From Candidatus Thioglobus sp. (GTDB lineage: Bacteria; Pseudomonadota; Gammaproteobacteria; Arenicellales; UBA868), in assembly GCA_004212795.1 (NCBI GenBank), contig SHBR01000016.1:1-35357 (forward strand): a DNA stretch of 35,357 bases, read 5' to 3'. Numbering within the stretch: the stretch's first letter is position 1; the number at the start of each line of letters is the position of its first letter. Below are positions 24,267 to 32,837 of this stretch, one piece after another. Both the position numbers and the translations under genes were made by a program. The notes under the pieces are model-generated. The model did no database searches, was not told the origin of the DNA, and saw only the letters and a list, made by a program, of their open reading frames with translations.

Positions 24267-26813
24267 ATGAAAGATATTAGATGCGCTTATCGAGCGGCGC
24301 TGATTGTATTATGGATTAGCGTCGCTTTTGCGACCACTGTGAAGGCGCAAGCGCCCGTTATATTTGCTGACGAAGACGCGTGTCCCGCAGATCTCATCGA
24401 TGTACCGCTGGATCTAATTCCCTATCTGAACCGAGACTCTGCGCAGCTACCGATAAATCTCGAGGCTGATTCTATTGATATTCCGTCAGCGGATAAGCTT
24501 GAGCTAAGAGGAGGCGCCTTCGCAACTCAGGGCGCGCGGGCGATATATGCAAATGAAATTCTTTTTAATAAAAAGACGATGTCTCTTGAGGCCAAGCAAG
24601 CCGTTATATTTTCTGAGCAAGGTGATCGGATTACTGCAGTTGCACTTGATCTCGACATGGAAACCCGAATTGGAACTGCGTCGGACGTTACACTGCAGCT
24701 ATCAAGACGAGATCCAATTCCAAAGAGAAAGATTGAAGATTTTTCTGCTTTGTCTTTTGATCAATCAGGGTACACCATGGCGGTTGCCGGAACGTCTGGG
24801 AGTGTCAAAGGACCAAGCGCAACAGGTTATTCATCGGGAACGATTCGTCTGTCGTCGGGAGAGACATTAGCGATTAACAGCGATGAGTTGGAAATTTCGG
24901 ATGAGGCCAATATTGAACCGATTGGCGTTAAAGCTAAAGCCCGCGCAACAGCGAGCCGTTTGTTTCTAGAGGGCCATGATCGTGAGCGACTGGAAGATGT
25001 TGTTTACTCAAGATGTGTTGCTGGAGATGATGCCGTATTGATCGAGGCAAGTGAGATTACCTTGGATCATGCGTCCGGTGTTGGGGTTGGCGAGAATTTG
25101 AAAGTTCGGTTTTATGGTGTGCCAATTGCGTATGCGCCGCGATTGAGTTTTCCGATTACCGAAGAAAGAAAAAGTGGCCTGTTATTCCCCACCATTGGCT
25201 ATGGAAACAACTGGGGGTTTAATGTCGAAGTCCCTTATTACTGGAATATCGCACCGTCTCGAGATGCAACATTCGCCGGGCGCTATATGGGTAACCGAGG
25301 CTTTCTAGGGTCAGGAGAGTTTCGCTACATGGGTGACACAACCTTCAGTAACTTCAGTGGAATCGTTCGCGGAGAATTTATGCCCGATGACTCCGAGTAT
25401 GGCGACGGCCGCTATGGATTCAGTTATCAGCATAGACAAAATATTGCAAAACAGGGTTCAAGAATTTCACTCAATGCGGATGTGGGATACGTATCAGATA
25501 AAGACTACCTTACAGACCTTGCAAACAATCTTCAGATTAGTAGCGCCTCGCATCTTCCTCAAAGAGCAGATGTTTCGATTGATCCCTCTGATATTTTTCT
25601 TGAGGACGAAAACTTTCTGTTAAATGTTGATGCGACGGCCTATCAGACGGTCGATAAAAATGTTTCAGAAGATAATGAGCCATATAGTCGACTACCCGGA
25701 ATTCGCGCAGATTGGGAAAAAGACTTTACAGTAGGGTCTCAGCGATCTGTGAGCTATAACGAGACACGTTTTACTTTAAAGCCCGAAGTTAAATCCGAGT
25801 TGGTCAACTTCGGGCATGCCTCTTCCAGTAAGACAACCGGATTGAGATGGGATACCGAGACGTCCCTCGCAGTACCGATTGAAAGATCATTTATTGAAAT
25901 TACACCAAAAGTTACTTACGCGTATACCGCATACAATGTGGAAAACCAGCCGATTGGTCAGTCGTCGGATCCCACCCGCGGTATTTATCTATTGGAATTG
26001 GGTTCAAAACTATTTTTGGAGCGTGATGTCAGTTGGCGTGAAACAGGCCACACCCAAACTCTGGTTCCAAGTCTGACCTATCACTATGTGCCCTACGAAG
26101 ACCAAGACGACCTTCCCGTCTTTGATTCAGGCTCTGTCGGTTTCGACAATATCGCAGATGCTTTCCTCGGGAACGGTTTCTGGGGGTCAGACCGGATTCA
26201 GAACTTTCAGGGGTTCACACTGGGGCTCGCAAGCGAGACTTATCAATCGGACAGCGGCGACGATTTGTTGCGCTGGGATTTAGCGCAGAAAATTTATCTT
26301 GCTGACCGTGAAGTAACGATTGGTAGCGAAGAGCTGGATGATAGCGACCTCTCGCCTCTAGTCGGAAAGATTGATTTTTTTCCGACAAAGACACTGAAAA
26401 CAGATGGCTTCTTGAACTGGAACTGGGATGAGAGCAAAGTCGAGCACTGGCGGCTTGGAGCTGCGTTAAATCCAGATTTTCGTCGCAAACTCGCCGCGAC
26501 CTACGGATGGTATGAGACGTCTAGCAGCATCCAGTTGGATTTCACCTGGCCGATTTCATCCCGGTGGCAGTTTGGTTCAAATTTGCTTCGCAGTGAGTCC
26601 GATTCCGGCGATGACGGAATCTATTCGAAAGTCAGTCTAGGTTACGATGCGTGCTGTTGGGCGATACAGGTTGCGCTCGAGGATAGACCGAATGGCTCTG
26701 ACGACAAGTCCGAAACGAAATTTATGGCAACTTTCAGCTTGAAAGGCATGGGCCGAATTTCGACTGACCAGCTTGAAGGTGGATTCACAGCCAGTGCGCC
26801 ATCTCTTAATTAA
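24267..26813 (+). CDS. lptD: LPS-assembly protein LptD
   Basis: LptD is the outer-membrane beta-barrel that, with LptE, inserts lipopolysaccharide in the outer leaflet. From the ATG at 24267 the product has 848 residues and begins with a proper signal peptide (MKDIRCAYRAALIVLWIS..., cleavage near KAQA). The earlier ATG at 24165 would bury this signal behind 34 residues and leave almost no leader, so I did not use it. A periplasmic LptA-like jellyroll follows (about 55-200), then the barrel. Cysteines for the known disulfide scheme are visible: Cys39, Cys250 and the pair Cys796-Cys797 (DACCWA). surA follows after 15 nt. Confidence 0.95.
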   Translation: MKDIRCAYRAALIVLWISVAFATTVKAQAPVIFADEDACPADLIDVPLDLIPYLNRDSAQLPINLEADSIDIPSADKLELRGGAFATQGARAIYANEILFNKKTMSLEAKQAVIFSEQGDRITAVALDLDMETRIGTASDVTLQLSRRDPIPKRKIEDFSALSFDQSGYTMAVAGTSGSVKGPSATGYSSGTIRLSSGETLAINSDELEISDEANIEPIGVKAKARATASRLFLEGHDRERLEDVVYSRCVAGDDAVLIEASEITLDHASGVGVGENLKVRFYGVPIAYAPRLSFPITEERKSGLLFPTIGYGNNWGFNVEVPYYWNIAPSRDATFAGRYMGNRGFLGSGEFRYMGDTTFSNFSGIVRGEFMPDDSEYGDGRYGFSYQHRQNIAKQGSRISLNADVGYVSDKDYLTDLANNLQISSASHLPQRADVSIDPSDIFLEDENFLLNVDATAYQTVDKNVSEDNEPYSRLPGIRADWEKDFTVGSQRSVSYNETRFTLKPEVKSELVNFGHASSSKTTGLRWDTETSLAVPIERSFIEITPKVTYAYTAYNVENQPIGQSSDPTRGIYLLELGSKLFLERDVSWRETGHTQTLVPSLTYHYVPYEDQDDLPVFDSGSVGFDNIADAFLGNGFWGSDRIQNFQGFTLGLASETYQSDSGDDLLRWDLAQKIYLADREVTIGSEELDDSDLSPLVGKIDFFPTKTLKTDGFLNWNWDESKVEHWRLGAALNPDFRRKLAATYGWYETSSSIQLDFTWPISSRWQFGSNLLRSESDSGDDGIYSKVSLGYDACCWAIQVALEDRPNGSDDKSETKFMATFSLKGMGRISTDQLEGGFTASAPSLN

Positions 26814-26828
26814 ATCTTTCACTCCAAG

Positions 26829-28169
26829 TTGAAAAGTAAAAATTTTTATAACCGTTACGTAGTGCAGAACTGCCGAATTAGAAAGTTTGCAGTCGCGTTC
26901 CTGATGGGTTTGTTTTGCTCGTCATTTGCTTCCGGCCAGGAGATGATCAATAAGGCGCTCGTCATTGTCAATGAATCGATCATTACCCAGGCGGACCTTG
27001 ACCAGCAGATGTCTATTGCCCGACTGGAATTTAGCGCGAGCGGGCGTGCGCCACCGTCTGACTCTGTACTGGCATCACAGATACTGGAAGAAATGATTGT
27101 TGATAACCTGCTGCTTGACGTGGCGCAGAGGTTTGGCATTTCGACGACGAGCAGTCAGGTTAACTACGCTCTTTCAGTCATTGCAAAGCAGAATCAATTG
27201 AGCGGTGCTCAGTTTAAGGCGCTGATTGAGGAGAACGGCGTGAGGTTTGAAAACTACCGAACGGATTTACGTCGACAGCTTACCATTCGGCAATTAGTCA
27301 ACAGTCGGCTCGGCCGGACGATTAATATCAGTTCGCAGGAGATTGATGACTACCTGCTTCAAAATCCCTACGAAATAGACGAACGAGACGACAAGTTCGA
27401 ACTCGCTCAAATTCTGATATCTATTCCTGCTAGTGCAACGGAAGAAACGCTTTTAACGCTGGAGAAGACTGCTAACGAGATTTATGAAAGTCTAATGAGT
27501 GGGCTTTCATTTGATGACGCGATTAAAAGATATCTCCCCAGGGAGGGCGATAGACAGAACGCATTTTTGGGATTGCGCAGTCGTTCCCAATTGCCGCAGA
27601 TTTTTATTGATGCGCTGGATAGTGTCGAGATTGGCGGTGTTTCTGAGGTGTTCAAAAGCCCTCGGGGCTGGCATATTCTGAAATTGATCGACGTCCAGCA
27701 GGCCGGTGTCTCAATGGTATTGCAGCGACAGGTCAGGCATATATTGCTTCGTCAGACTGATCTTTTGCGAAAAGACCAGATTCGATCTCGATTAGAAAGA
27801 ATCCGCGATCGAATTCTCGCGGGAGAAGATTTTGGGTCTGTCGCGCGATTGCAGTCGGAAGACCCCTCCTCGCGCGCATTAGGTGGGAGCCTTGGTTGGA
27901 TTGATGCAGGGCGGTTGCCAGCCGAATTTGAACAAATGCTAGATGCGCTTGCACTTAATGAGGTTAGTCCGATATTCGAAACAGGAGCAGGTCTGCATAT
28001 TGCGCAGGTGATGGGTCGTCGAGAGGTTGATATCGGAGAGAACTTACGCAGGCTAGAGGCAGAGCAGATATTGAGGGGAAGGAAAACAGATGAGGCATTG
28101 GAGCAGTGGTCTCAATCCCTCCGGGAAGATGCCTATGTCGAATACCGGACGGCCCTGCTCAGCGAGTAG
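26829..28169 (+). CDS. surA: Periplasmic chaperone / peptidyl-prolyl isomerase SurA
   Basis: SurA escorts unfolded outer-membrane proteins, including LptD, to the BAM complex. The product (446 residues from TTG at 26829) has a signal peptide with core FAVAFLMGLFCSSFASG, the SurA N-domain (NKALVIVNESIITQADLDQQM onward), and two parvulin domains near 186-285 and 302-402 (second: RHILLRQTD..., GGSLGWIDAGRLP). The start is uncertain: neither TTG 26829 nor GTG 26862 has a clear ribosome site, and the GTG gives a more typical signal peptide. The usual neighbours pdxA and rsmA are absent. Confidence 0.95.
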   Translation: MKSKNFYNRYVVQNCRIRKFAVAFLMGLFCSSFASGQEMINKALVIVNESIITQADLDQQMSIARLEFSASGRAPPSDSVLASQILEEMIVDNLLLDVAQRFGISTTSSQVNYALSVIAKQNQLSGAQFKALIEENGVRFENYRTDLRRQLTIRQLVNSRLGRTINISSQEIDDYLLQNPYEIDERDDKFELAQILISIPASATEETLLTLEKTANEIYESLMSGLSFDDAIKRYLPREGDRQNAFLGLRSRSQLPQIFIDALDSVEIGGVSEVFKSPRGWHILKLIDVQQAGVSMVLQRQVRHILLRQTDLLRKDQIRSRLERIRDRILAGEDFGSVARLQSEDPSSRALGGSLGWIDAGRLPAEFEQMLDALALNEVSPIFETGAGLHIAQVMGRREVDIGENLRRLEAEQILRGRKTDEALEQWSQSLREDAYVEYRTALLSE

Positions 28170-28194
28170 CGCCCTTTCGAAAAAGGACGCTACT
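28165..28194 (+). terminator. Strong hairpin overlapping the surA stop codon
   Basis: The arms 28165-28177 and 28182-28194 form a 13-bp stem with one mismatch around a CGAA loop. It covers the surA TAG (28167-28169) and lies between the convergent surA and amtB genes. No T-run follows on either strand, so it is either an atypical bidirectional terminator or a 3'-end stabilising structure. Confidence 0.55.
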
Positions 28195-28216
28195 GCTGTG
28201 CCTAACCACTGAGGAA

Positions 28217-29488
28217 TTATTGGGTTTTTGGGTTTTTTGTGAACTCGGGATAGGCCTCAAGACCGCACTCCGATACGTCCACACCGCGATATTCCTCTTC
28301 CTCGCTAACGCGTAAACCGAATAGCGCTTTAATCACCATCCAGGTAATCAAACTCGCAACCAATACGAATAAAAATATAACCCCGGCACCGGTTAGCTGA
28401 GTCAGTAGAGAAGCGTCACTGTTGGTGATGGGAACCGCGACTAACCCCCAGATACCGGCGACTCCATGTACAGAAATGGCGCCAACGGGATCGTCGATAC
28501 GGATGCGGTCAAGAGCCAATACAGAGAGAACAACAATAACGCCTCCGACAGCACCAATTAGGGTGGCGGTAAGCGGCGATGGCATTAGGGGTTCTGCTGT
28601 AATTGAGACAAGACCCGCAAGCGCGCCATTGAGCACCATCGTAAGATCTGCCCGACCGAGAACAACTTTAGCTGTGAGTAATGCTGCGATGACACCCCCA
28701 ACCGCAGCTGCGTTAGTGTTTACAAATACCGCAGCGACCGCGTTGGCTTCACTTACATTTGAGATAACTAACTCCGACCCGCCGTTGAATCCGAACCAGC
28801 CCAACCACAATATAAATGTACCCAGCGTTGCTAATGGTAGGTTAGCGCCTGGCAACGCATGGATTTTTCCATCTTTTCCATATTTCCCTTTTCGGGCGCC
28901 GACGAGCCAGACGCCGGCAAGCGCGGCTGTTGCACCGGTCAGATGCACGACTCCTGAGCCTGCAAAATCAGAGAAACCCATCGCATCCAGGAAGCCGCCA
29001 CCCCATTTCCAGAAACCTTGAATAGGGTAGATGAATCCAGTTAGAACAACACAAAAAGCAAGGAATGGCCACAGCTTCATCCGTTCGGCTACGGATCCTG
29101 AGACGATAGACATGGCGGTAGCGACAAAGACCACCTGGAAAAAGAAATCAGATCGACCGGAATAGTAACTGCCTGAATACCATTCATCTCCGGTTACGCT
29201 TAGGACGGTCGCGGGGTCATTTTCGGCGCCTAATAGGAAACTAATTCCCGGCCAAAAACTATTGACAGCATCTCCCGGATACATCAAGTTATAACCAACC
29301 AGCATGTACATGATGCAGGCGATCGAATAAAGGGCTACATTTTTAGTGAGAATTTCCGTTGTATTTTTGGCGCGCACAAGTCCCGCCTCAAGCATAGAAA
29401 ATCCTGCAGCCATCCACATTACAAATGCGCCCATCATAAGAAAATACAGGGTATCAAGCGCGTACTTAAGGTTAAGAATTTCTTCCAC
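28217..29488 (-). CDS. amtB: Ammonium transporter AmtB
   Basis: AmtB conducts ammonium across the inner membrane and is gated by GlnK. The product is a polytopic protein of about eleven helices. The pore histidines are recognisable in SDFAGSGVVHLTGA (near residue 182) and ISVHGVAGIWG (near 341). I chose the GTG at 29488 because GGAG sits 7 nt upstream of it (423 residues); a TTG four codons earlier would overlap that ribosome site. It follows glnK, giving the conserved glnK-amtB pair. Confidence 0.95.
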   Translation of the reverse strand: MEEILNLKYALDTLYFLMMGAFVMWMAAGFSMLEAGLVRAKNTTEILTKNVALYSIACIMYMLVGYNLMYPGDAVNSFWPGISFLLGAENDPATVLSVTGDEWYSGSYYSGRSDFFFQVVFVATAMSIVSGSVAERMKLWPFLAFCVVLTGFIYPIQGFWKWGGGFLDAMGFSDFAGSGVVHLTGATAALAGVWLVGARKGKYGKDGKIHALPGANLPLATLGTFILWLGWFGFNGGSELVISNVSEANAVAAVFVNTNAAAVGGVIAALLTAKVVLGRADLTMVLNGALAGLVSITAEPLMPSPLTATLIGAVGGVIVVLSVLALDRIRIDDPVGAISVHGVAGIWGLVAVPITNSDASLLTQLTGAGVIFLFVLVASLITWMVIKALFGLRVSEEEEYRGVDVSECGLEAYPEFTKNPKTQ

Positions 29489-29523
29489 TTTTTTCTCCAA
29501 GTTTTAATATTTAATAGGTATCT

Positions 29524-29862
29524 CTAAAGAGCGTCTGTGCCCGTTTCTCCCGTTCTAATTCGAACGGCTTGGTCGATATCAAAAACAAATATTTTTCCGT
29601 CTCCAATCTTTCCTGTTTTTGCTGCACTGCTGATGGCTTCGATCGCCTGATCAACGAGATCGGTTGATATCGCAACCTCGAGTTTCACCTTAGGCAAGAA
29701 GTCCACAGCATATTCGGCACCTCGATAGAGTTCGGTATGACCTTTTTGTCTCCCAAAACCTTTCACCTCTGTGACGGTCATGCCTTTCACTCCGATCGCC
29801 GACAGGGCGTCTCGTACATCGTCTAACCTAAATGGCTTTATGACGGCGCTTACAAGTCTCAT
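29524..29862 (-). CDS. glnK: Nitrogen regulatory PII protein GlnK
   Basis: GlnK is a trimeric PII signal protein that reads 2-oxoglutarate, ATP/ADP and, through uridylylation, glutamine; it plugs AmtB when nitrogen is plentiful. The 112-residue product is a near-canonical PII. The T-loop is GFGRQKGHTELYRGAEY, with the uridylylation site Tyr51. The PII C-terminal signature is KTGKIGDGKIFVFDI. ATG at 29862 has a strong AGGAG site. A sigma54 promoter and an NtrC-type site lie upstream, so expression should rise in nitrogen limitation. Confidence 0.98.
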   Translation of the reverse strand: MRLVSAVIKPFRLDDVRDALSAIGVKGMTVTEVKGFGRQKGHTELYRGAEYAVDFLPKVKLEVAISTDLVDQAIEAISSAAKTGKIGDGKIFVFDIDQAVRIRTGETGTDAL

Positions 29863-29908
29863 GTCTTCTCCTTATTAAAATGAACATCAAACGGGTAAAA
29901 ATCTCCAG

Positions 29909-29974
29909 ATAACTGGTTCACTGTTTTAGTAGCAATAAGCGTGCCAACCTTAAAAATCTCTCTGAACCGGTTAT
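29909..29974. repeat. Paired 12-bp near-palindromes flanking the sigma54 promoter
   Basis: ATAACTGGTTCA (29909-29920) and TGAACCGGTTAT (29963-29974) are inverted copies of each other with one mismatch. Each is also an imperfect palindrome related to TGAACCGGTTCA. Relative to the predicted glnK start they span +1 to +12 and -43 to -54, with the sigma54 core between them. They may be paired operator sites; the regulator is unknown. Confidence 0.5.
29931..29947 (-). promoter_or_regulatory. Sigma54 promoter for glnK-amtB
   Basis: On the minus strand the sequence is TTGGCACGCTTATTGCT, a full match to the sigma54 consensus TGGCAC-N5-TTGC with the invariant GG and GC spaced correctly. Predicted start is near 29920, about 58 nt before the glnK ATG. 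Confidence 0.9.
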
Positions 29975-30037
29975 ACGAGCGATCGCTAGATTAAATAATC
30001 AAAAAATGCCCATAAGCAGGGCGTTCAGTCCGCGCTT

Positions 30038-30054
30038 CGCACTGTAATGGTGCT
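30038..30054. promoter_or_regulatory. NtrC-type enhancer site
   Basis: CGCACTGTAATGGTGCT matches the NtrC consensus TGCACY-N4-TRGTGCA at all inner positions; arms GCAC and GTGC are 7 nt apart. Its centre is about 126 nt upstream of the predicted glnK start, a normal distance for enhancer activation of sigma54. It may also affect ubiK, which begins 76 nt away on the other strand. Confidence 0.75.
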
Positions 30055-30129
30055 TTAAATACAAAAGGACAGATGCGCTGTTAAAATTGGCATCCCCGTA
30101 AACATCGCTTCTAGAAATTCTGAAAACTA

Positions 30130-30360
30130 ATGACTTCCCCGTTTAAAAAAATTACTGATTCCCTTCATGATGTGTTCCCGACTGATCTATCAAATGAGAT
30201 TAGGGGTAACGTTCGAGCTATGGTCGAGGCTTCTCTTAGAAAGATGGATTTGGTGACACGCGAAGAACTTGAAGTGCAAGAAAAGGTCTTGATACGCACC
30301 CGCGAAAAACTTGAAGCACTTCAAGCTCGTATCGAAGCTCTCGAAGGCGAGCAAGAATAA
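30130..30360 (+). CDS. ubiK: Ubiquinone biosynthesis accessory factor UbiK
   Basis: UbiK (formerly YqiC) helps organise aerobic ubiquinone synthesis, probably by bringing UbiJ and lipid to the Ubi complex. The 76-residue product has the family's layout: a short N-terminal amphipathic part (ITDSLHDVFPTDLSNEIRGN), then a highly charged coiled coil (RKMDLVTREELEVQEKVL onward). LVTREEL-DVQ-type sequence is the hallmark of the BMFP domain. It lies between glnK (divergent) and comM, as in related bacteria. A TTGGCA at 30087-30092 might be its -35 box, but the -10 is poor. Confidence 0.9.
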   Translation: MTSPFKKITDSLHDVFPTDLSNEIRGNVRAMVEASLRKMDLVTREELEVQEKVLIRTREKLEALQARIEALEGEQE

Positions 30361-30422
30361 GGATTAAAGTAATTCACCACACGACTTCCCAAGGATGGGA
30401 AAAATGACAAGGAGTAGTCAAT

Positions 30423-31934
30423 ATGTCGCTAGCACGATTGCAGAGCAGGGCGGGGTACGGCCTTGAGACCCCGCGCGTTTCGGTAGAAGTCCACCTTTCG
30501 GGTGGGTTGCCATCATTCAGTATTGTTGGCCTACCGGAAGTTGCGGTAAGAGAAAGCCGAGAGCGGGTGAGGAGCGCTCTTCTGAATTCTGGATTTGATT
30601 TCCCTGCCAGACGCATTACGGTGAACCTGGCCCCTGCTGACCTACCCAAACAAGGTGGCCGATTTGATCTGCCCATCGCACTTGGCATTCTTTCTGCCTC
30701 CGGACAACTCGGTAAAACCGCAGTTGACCTGCCCGGTGAATTTATTGGCGAGTTGGGACTGGGTGGCGAACTGCGAGCCGTTCCTGGTGTTCTACCCATA
30801 GTGCTTCAGGCCGGCAAGCCAAACGATTTCCTGATGCTGCCTCGCGAGAATTTTTATGAGGCCTCTTTAGCTGAAGGCGCACGATTATTGCCATGTGATC
30901 ATCTCGCTGAATGTGCGACGCATTTCCGGAGCGATACAGTGATCGATCCGTGTCCTTCCAAAGGGCTGGTTGCCCGCCCGCATCCCGAGGTGCATTGCCC
31001 TGATCTTTCAGAAATATCAGGGCAACACCTGGGACGAAGGGCGTTGGAGATATCAGCCGCCGGCGGACACTCGCTTTTGATGATTGGCCCACCTGGATGT
31101 GGCAAGACCATGCTCGCGGAACGCCTGCCCGGCATATTGCCGGATATGAGTGAGACCGAGGCGCTTGACTCCGCAATGATTCATTCCGTGTCGAGTTTGG
31201 GGTTCGATATTGATCGTTGGAAAGTAAGGCCTTTTCGAGCTCCTCATCACAGTGCATCAGCCGCCGCGCTCATTGGAGGCGGTAGAAACCCTCAGCCGGG
31301 TGAGATCTCTCTCGCTCACAACGGAGTCCTATTTCTTGACGAGTTGCCTGAGTTTCAACGACAGACTTTAGATCAGTTAAGGGAGCCGCTCGAGTCAGGG
31401 TTTATATCAATTTCAAGAGTTAATGCTTCGGTTCGTTATCCTTGCCAGTTTCAGTGGATTAGCGCGATGAATCCATGTCGATGCGGGTTCGAGGGTGATC
31501 CATCCGGCCGCTGCCGTTGCACTGCCGAGGAGGCCAGGCGCTACCGGCAAAAAATTTCGGGACCGTTGCAGGATCGCATTGGTCTTCAGGTGAGATTAAG
31601 CGCGATCGATCCGAAGGAATTGAAGCAATCAAGAGGGTCGGCTGAGCATTCCAGGACCGTAAAGCAACGAGTTATAAATGCTCGGACTCGTCAGTTAGAT
31701 CGCCTCGGCGCCACCAATGCGCGAGCTCATCAGGCGCGATTTGAAGCGCGACTTATGCTGGAACAAAGCGCGGATAGATTTCTTGATAAAGCGATGGCGG
31801 CGCTCGCTATCTCGGCCCGCGGTTACTATCTTATTTTAAGAGTTGCACAGACAATCGCGGATCTTGGCGGAGTTGATCGCGTCCAGGATGATCACATCGC
31901 TGAGGCATTGCAATACCGTTTACCGGAAATTTAA
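30423..31934 (+). CDS. comM: Mg-chelatase-like AAA+ ATPase ComM/YifB
   Basis: ComM is a hexameric helicase that promotes branch migration during natural transformation in Vibrio; many non-competent bacteria also keep it. The 503-residue product has the N-terminal ChlI-like domain (VEVHLSGGLPSFSIVGLPE, near 20-40), an AAA+ core with Walker A GPPGCGKT (near 219-226) and Walker B VLFLDELPEF (near 300-309), and the zinc-finger-like CRCGFEGDPSGRCRC (near 351-365). The ATG has a strong AAGGAG site. It is 62 nt after ubiK. Confidence 0.95.
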   Translation: MSLARLQSRAGYGLETPRVSVEVHLSGGLPSFSIVGLPEVAVRESRERVRSALLNSGFDFPARRITVNLAPADLPKQGGRFDLPIALGILSASGQLGKTAVDLPGEFIGELGLGGELRAVPGVLPIVLQAGKPNDFLMLPRENFYEASLAEGARLLPCDHLAECATHFRSDTVIDPCPSKGLVARPHPEVHCPDLSEISGQHLGRRALEISAAGGHSLLMIGPPGCGKTMLAERLPGILPDMSETEALDSAMIHSVSSLGFDIDRWKVRPFRAPHHSASAAALIGGGRNPQPGEISLAHNGVLFLDELPEFQRQTLDQLREPLESGFISISRVNASVRYPCQFQWISAMNPCRCGFEGDPSGRCRCTAEEARRYRQKISGPLQDRIGLQVRLSAIDPKELKQSRGSAEHSRTVKQRVINARTRQLDRLGATNARAHQARFEARLMLEQSADRFLDKAMAALAISARGYYLILRVAQTIADLGGVDRVQDDHIAEALQYRLPEI

Positions 31935-31969
31935 TTCACTGGAGACAGCGAACATATAATATTTTTGGG

Positions 31970-32770
31970 CTAATTCCAATTTGGCTTTCGTTTTTCAATA
32001 AAGGCGCTGATCCCTTCAATCGTGTCGTCGAAAAGCATGTTTTTTGCCATTGTTTGACCCGCAGTCGCGTAGGCGTCGACAAGCGGCATGTTTAACTGCC
32101 GGTAAAAAAGCGCTTTTCCTGCCTGAAGCGCTTGAGATGGTTTTGAGGCGATGTTTTTTACAAGCCGATCCACAGTGGCATCGAGCTCCTCTGCCGGCAC
32201 AGCATGATTGATCAGGCCATAGTCGACTGCTGTTTCGGCGTCAATAAATTCACCGGTTGTAAGCATCTCGAACGCGCGTTTGCGAGACACATTCCGACTG
32301 AGCGGCACGCTTGGTGTTGAGCAGAAAAGACCGAGGTTTATTCCAGAGACTGCGAATCGGGCGGCGTTAGAGGAGACAGCAAGATCAGCATTAGCGACGA
32401 GTTGGCAGCCAGCGGCTGTCGCCATCCCGTCTACTTTGGCGACCACAATTTGGGGCATGGATGCAAGCGCCATCATCATCTCGGTGCATCGAGAGAATAA
32501 GTCTTCATAATAACTTTGGTCAGGTCGAGCGCGCATTTGCTTTAAATCGTGCCCGGCGCAGAAGGCCTTTCCATTTGCAGATAGGATTACGACCTTGATG
32601 TCAGGATCGTCCTTGATCTCGTCTATTGTTGAGATCATCGCTGACAACATTTCCTCCGACAGCGCATTGTACTGAGAAGGATTATTCAGGGTAAGATTGA
32701 CAATCCCGGGTGAATAGGCGTTCTTTAAAATGAGAGATGTCGAGGTGTCATTTTGTAAGGAGTCAGTCAT
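31970..32770 (-). CDS. Enoyl-CoA hydratase/isomerase family protein (ECHDC3-like)
   Basis: The 266-residue product has the crotonase fold. Oxyanion-hole segments are FCAGHDLKQM (near 70-79) and GMATAAGCQLVANADLAV (near 115-132). Both acid residues of classical hydratase are missing: the position of Glu144 is Gln123 and that of Glu164 falls at Gly143 in VSGINLGLFCSTP. The GLFCSTP motif is shared with the ECHDC3 subgroup, whose reaction is unclear. So ordinary hydration of enoyl-CoA is doubtful; a different acyl-CoA reaction or a binding role is possible. It is divergent from the thioesterase gene, with 67 nt between. Confidence 0.85.
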   Translation of the reverse strand: MTDSLQNDTSTSLILKNAYSPGIVNLTLNNPSQYNALSEEMLSAMISTIDEIKDDPDIKVVILSANGKAFCAGHDLKQMRARPDQSYYEDLFSRCTEMMMALASMPQIVVAKVDGMATAAGCQLVANADLAVSSNAARFAVSGINLGLFCSTPSVPLSRNVSRKRAFEMLTTGEFIDAETAVDYGLINHAVPAEELDATVDRLVKNIASKPSQALQAGKALFYRQLNMPLVDAYATAGQTMAKNMLFDDTIEGISAFIEKRKPNWN

Positions 32771-32837
32771 GGCGTCAGTTGGATGTCGATTTCATCGTAA
32801 GTTACACCGCTGAGCGCATATAGTAAAGTGAAATACC

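Noticed and set aside
28422-29021. 199-codon frame antisense to amtB
   Set aside because: Rich in Thr, Ala and Pro as expected from the complement of a membrane-protein gene; AmtB motifs are clear on the other strand.
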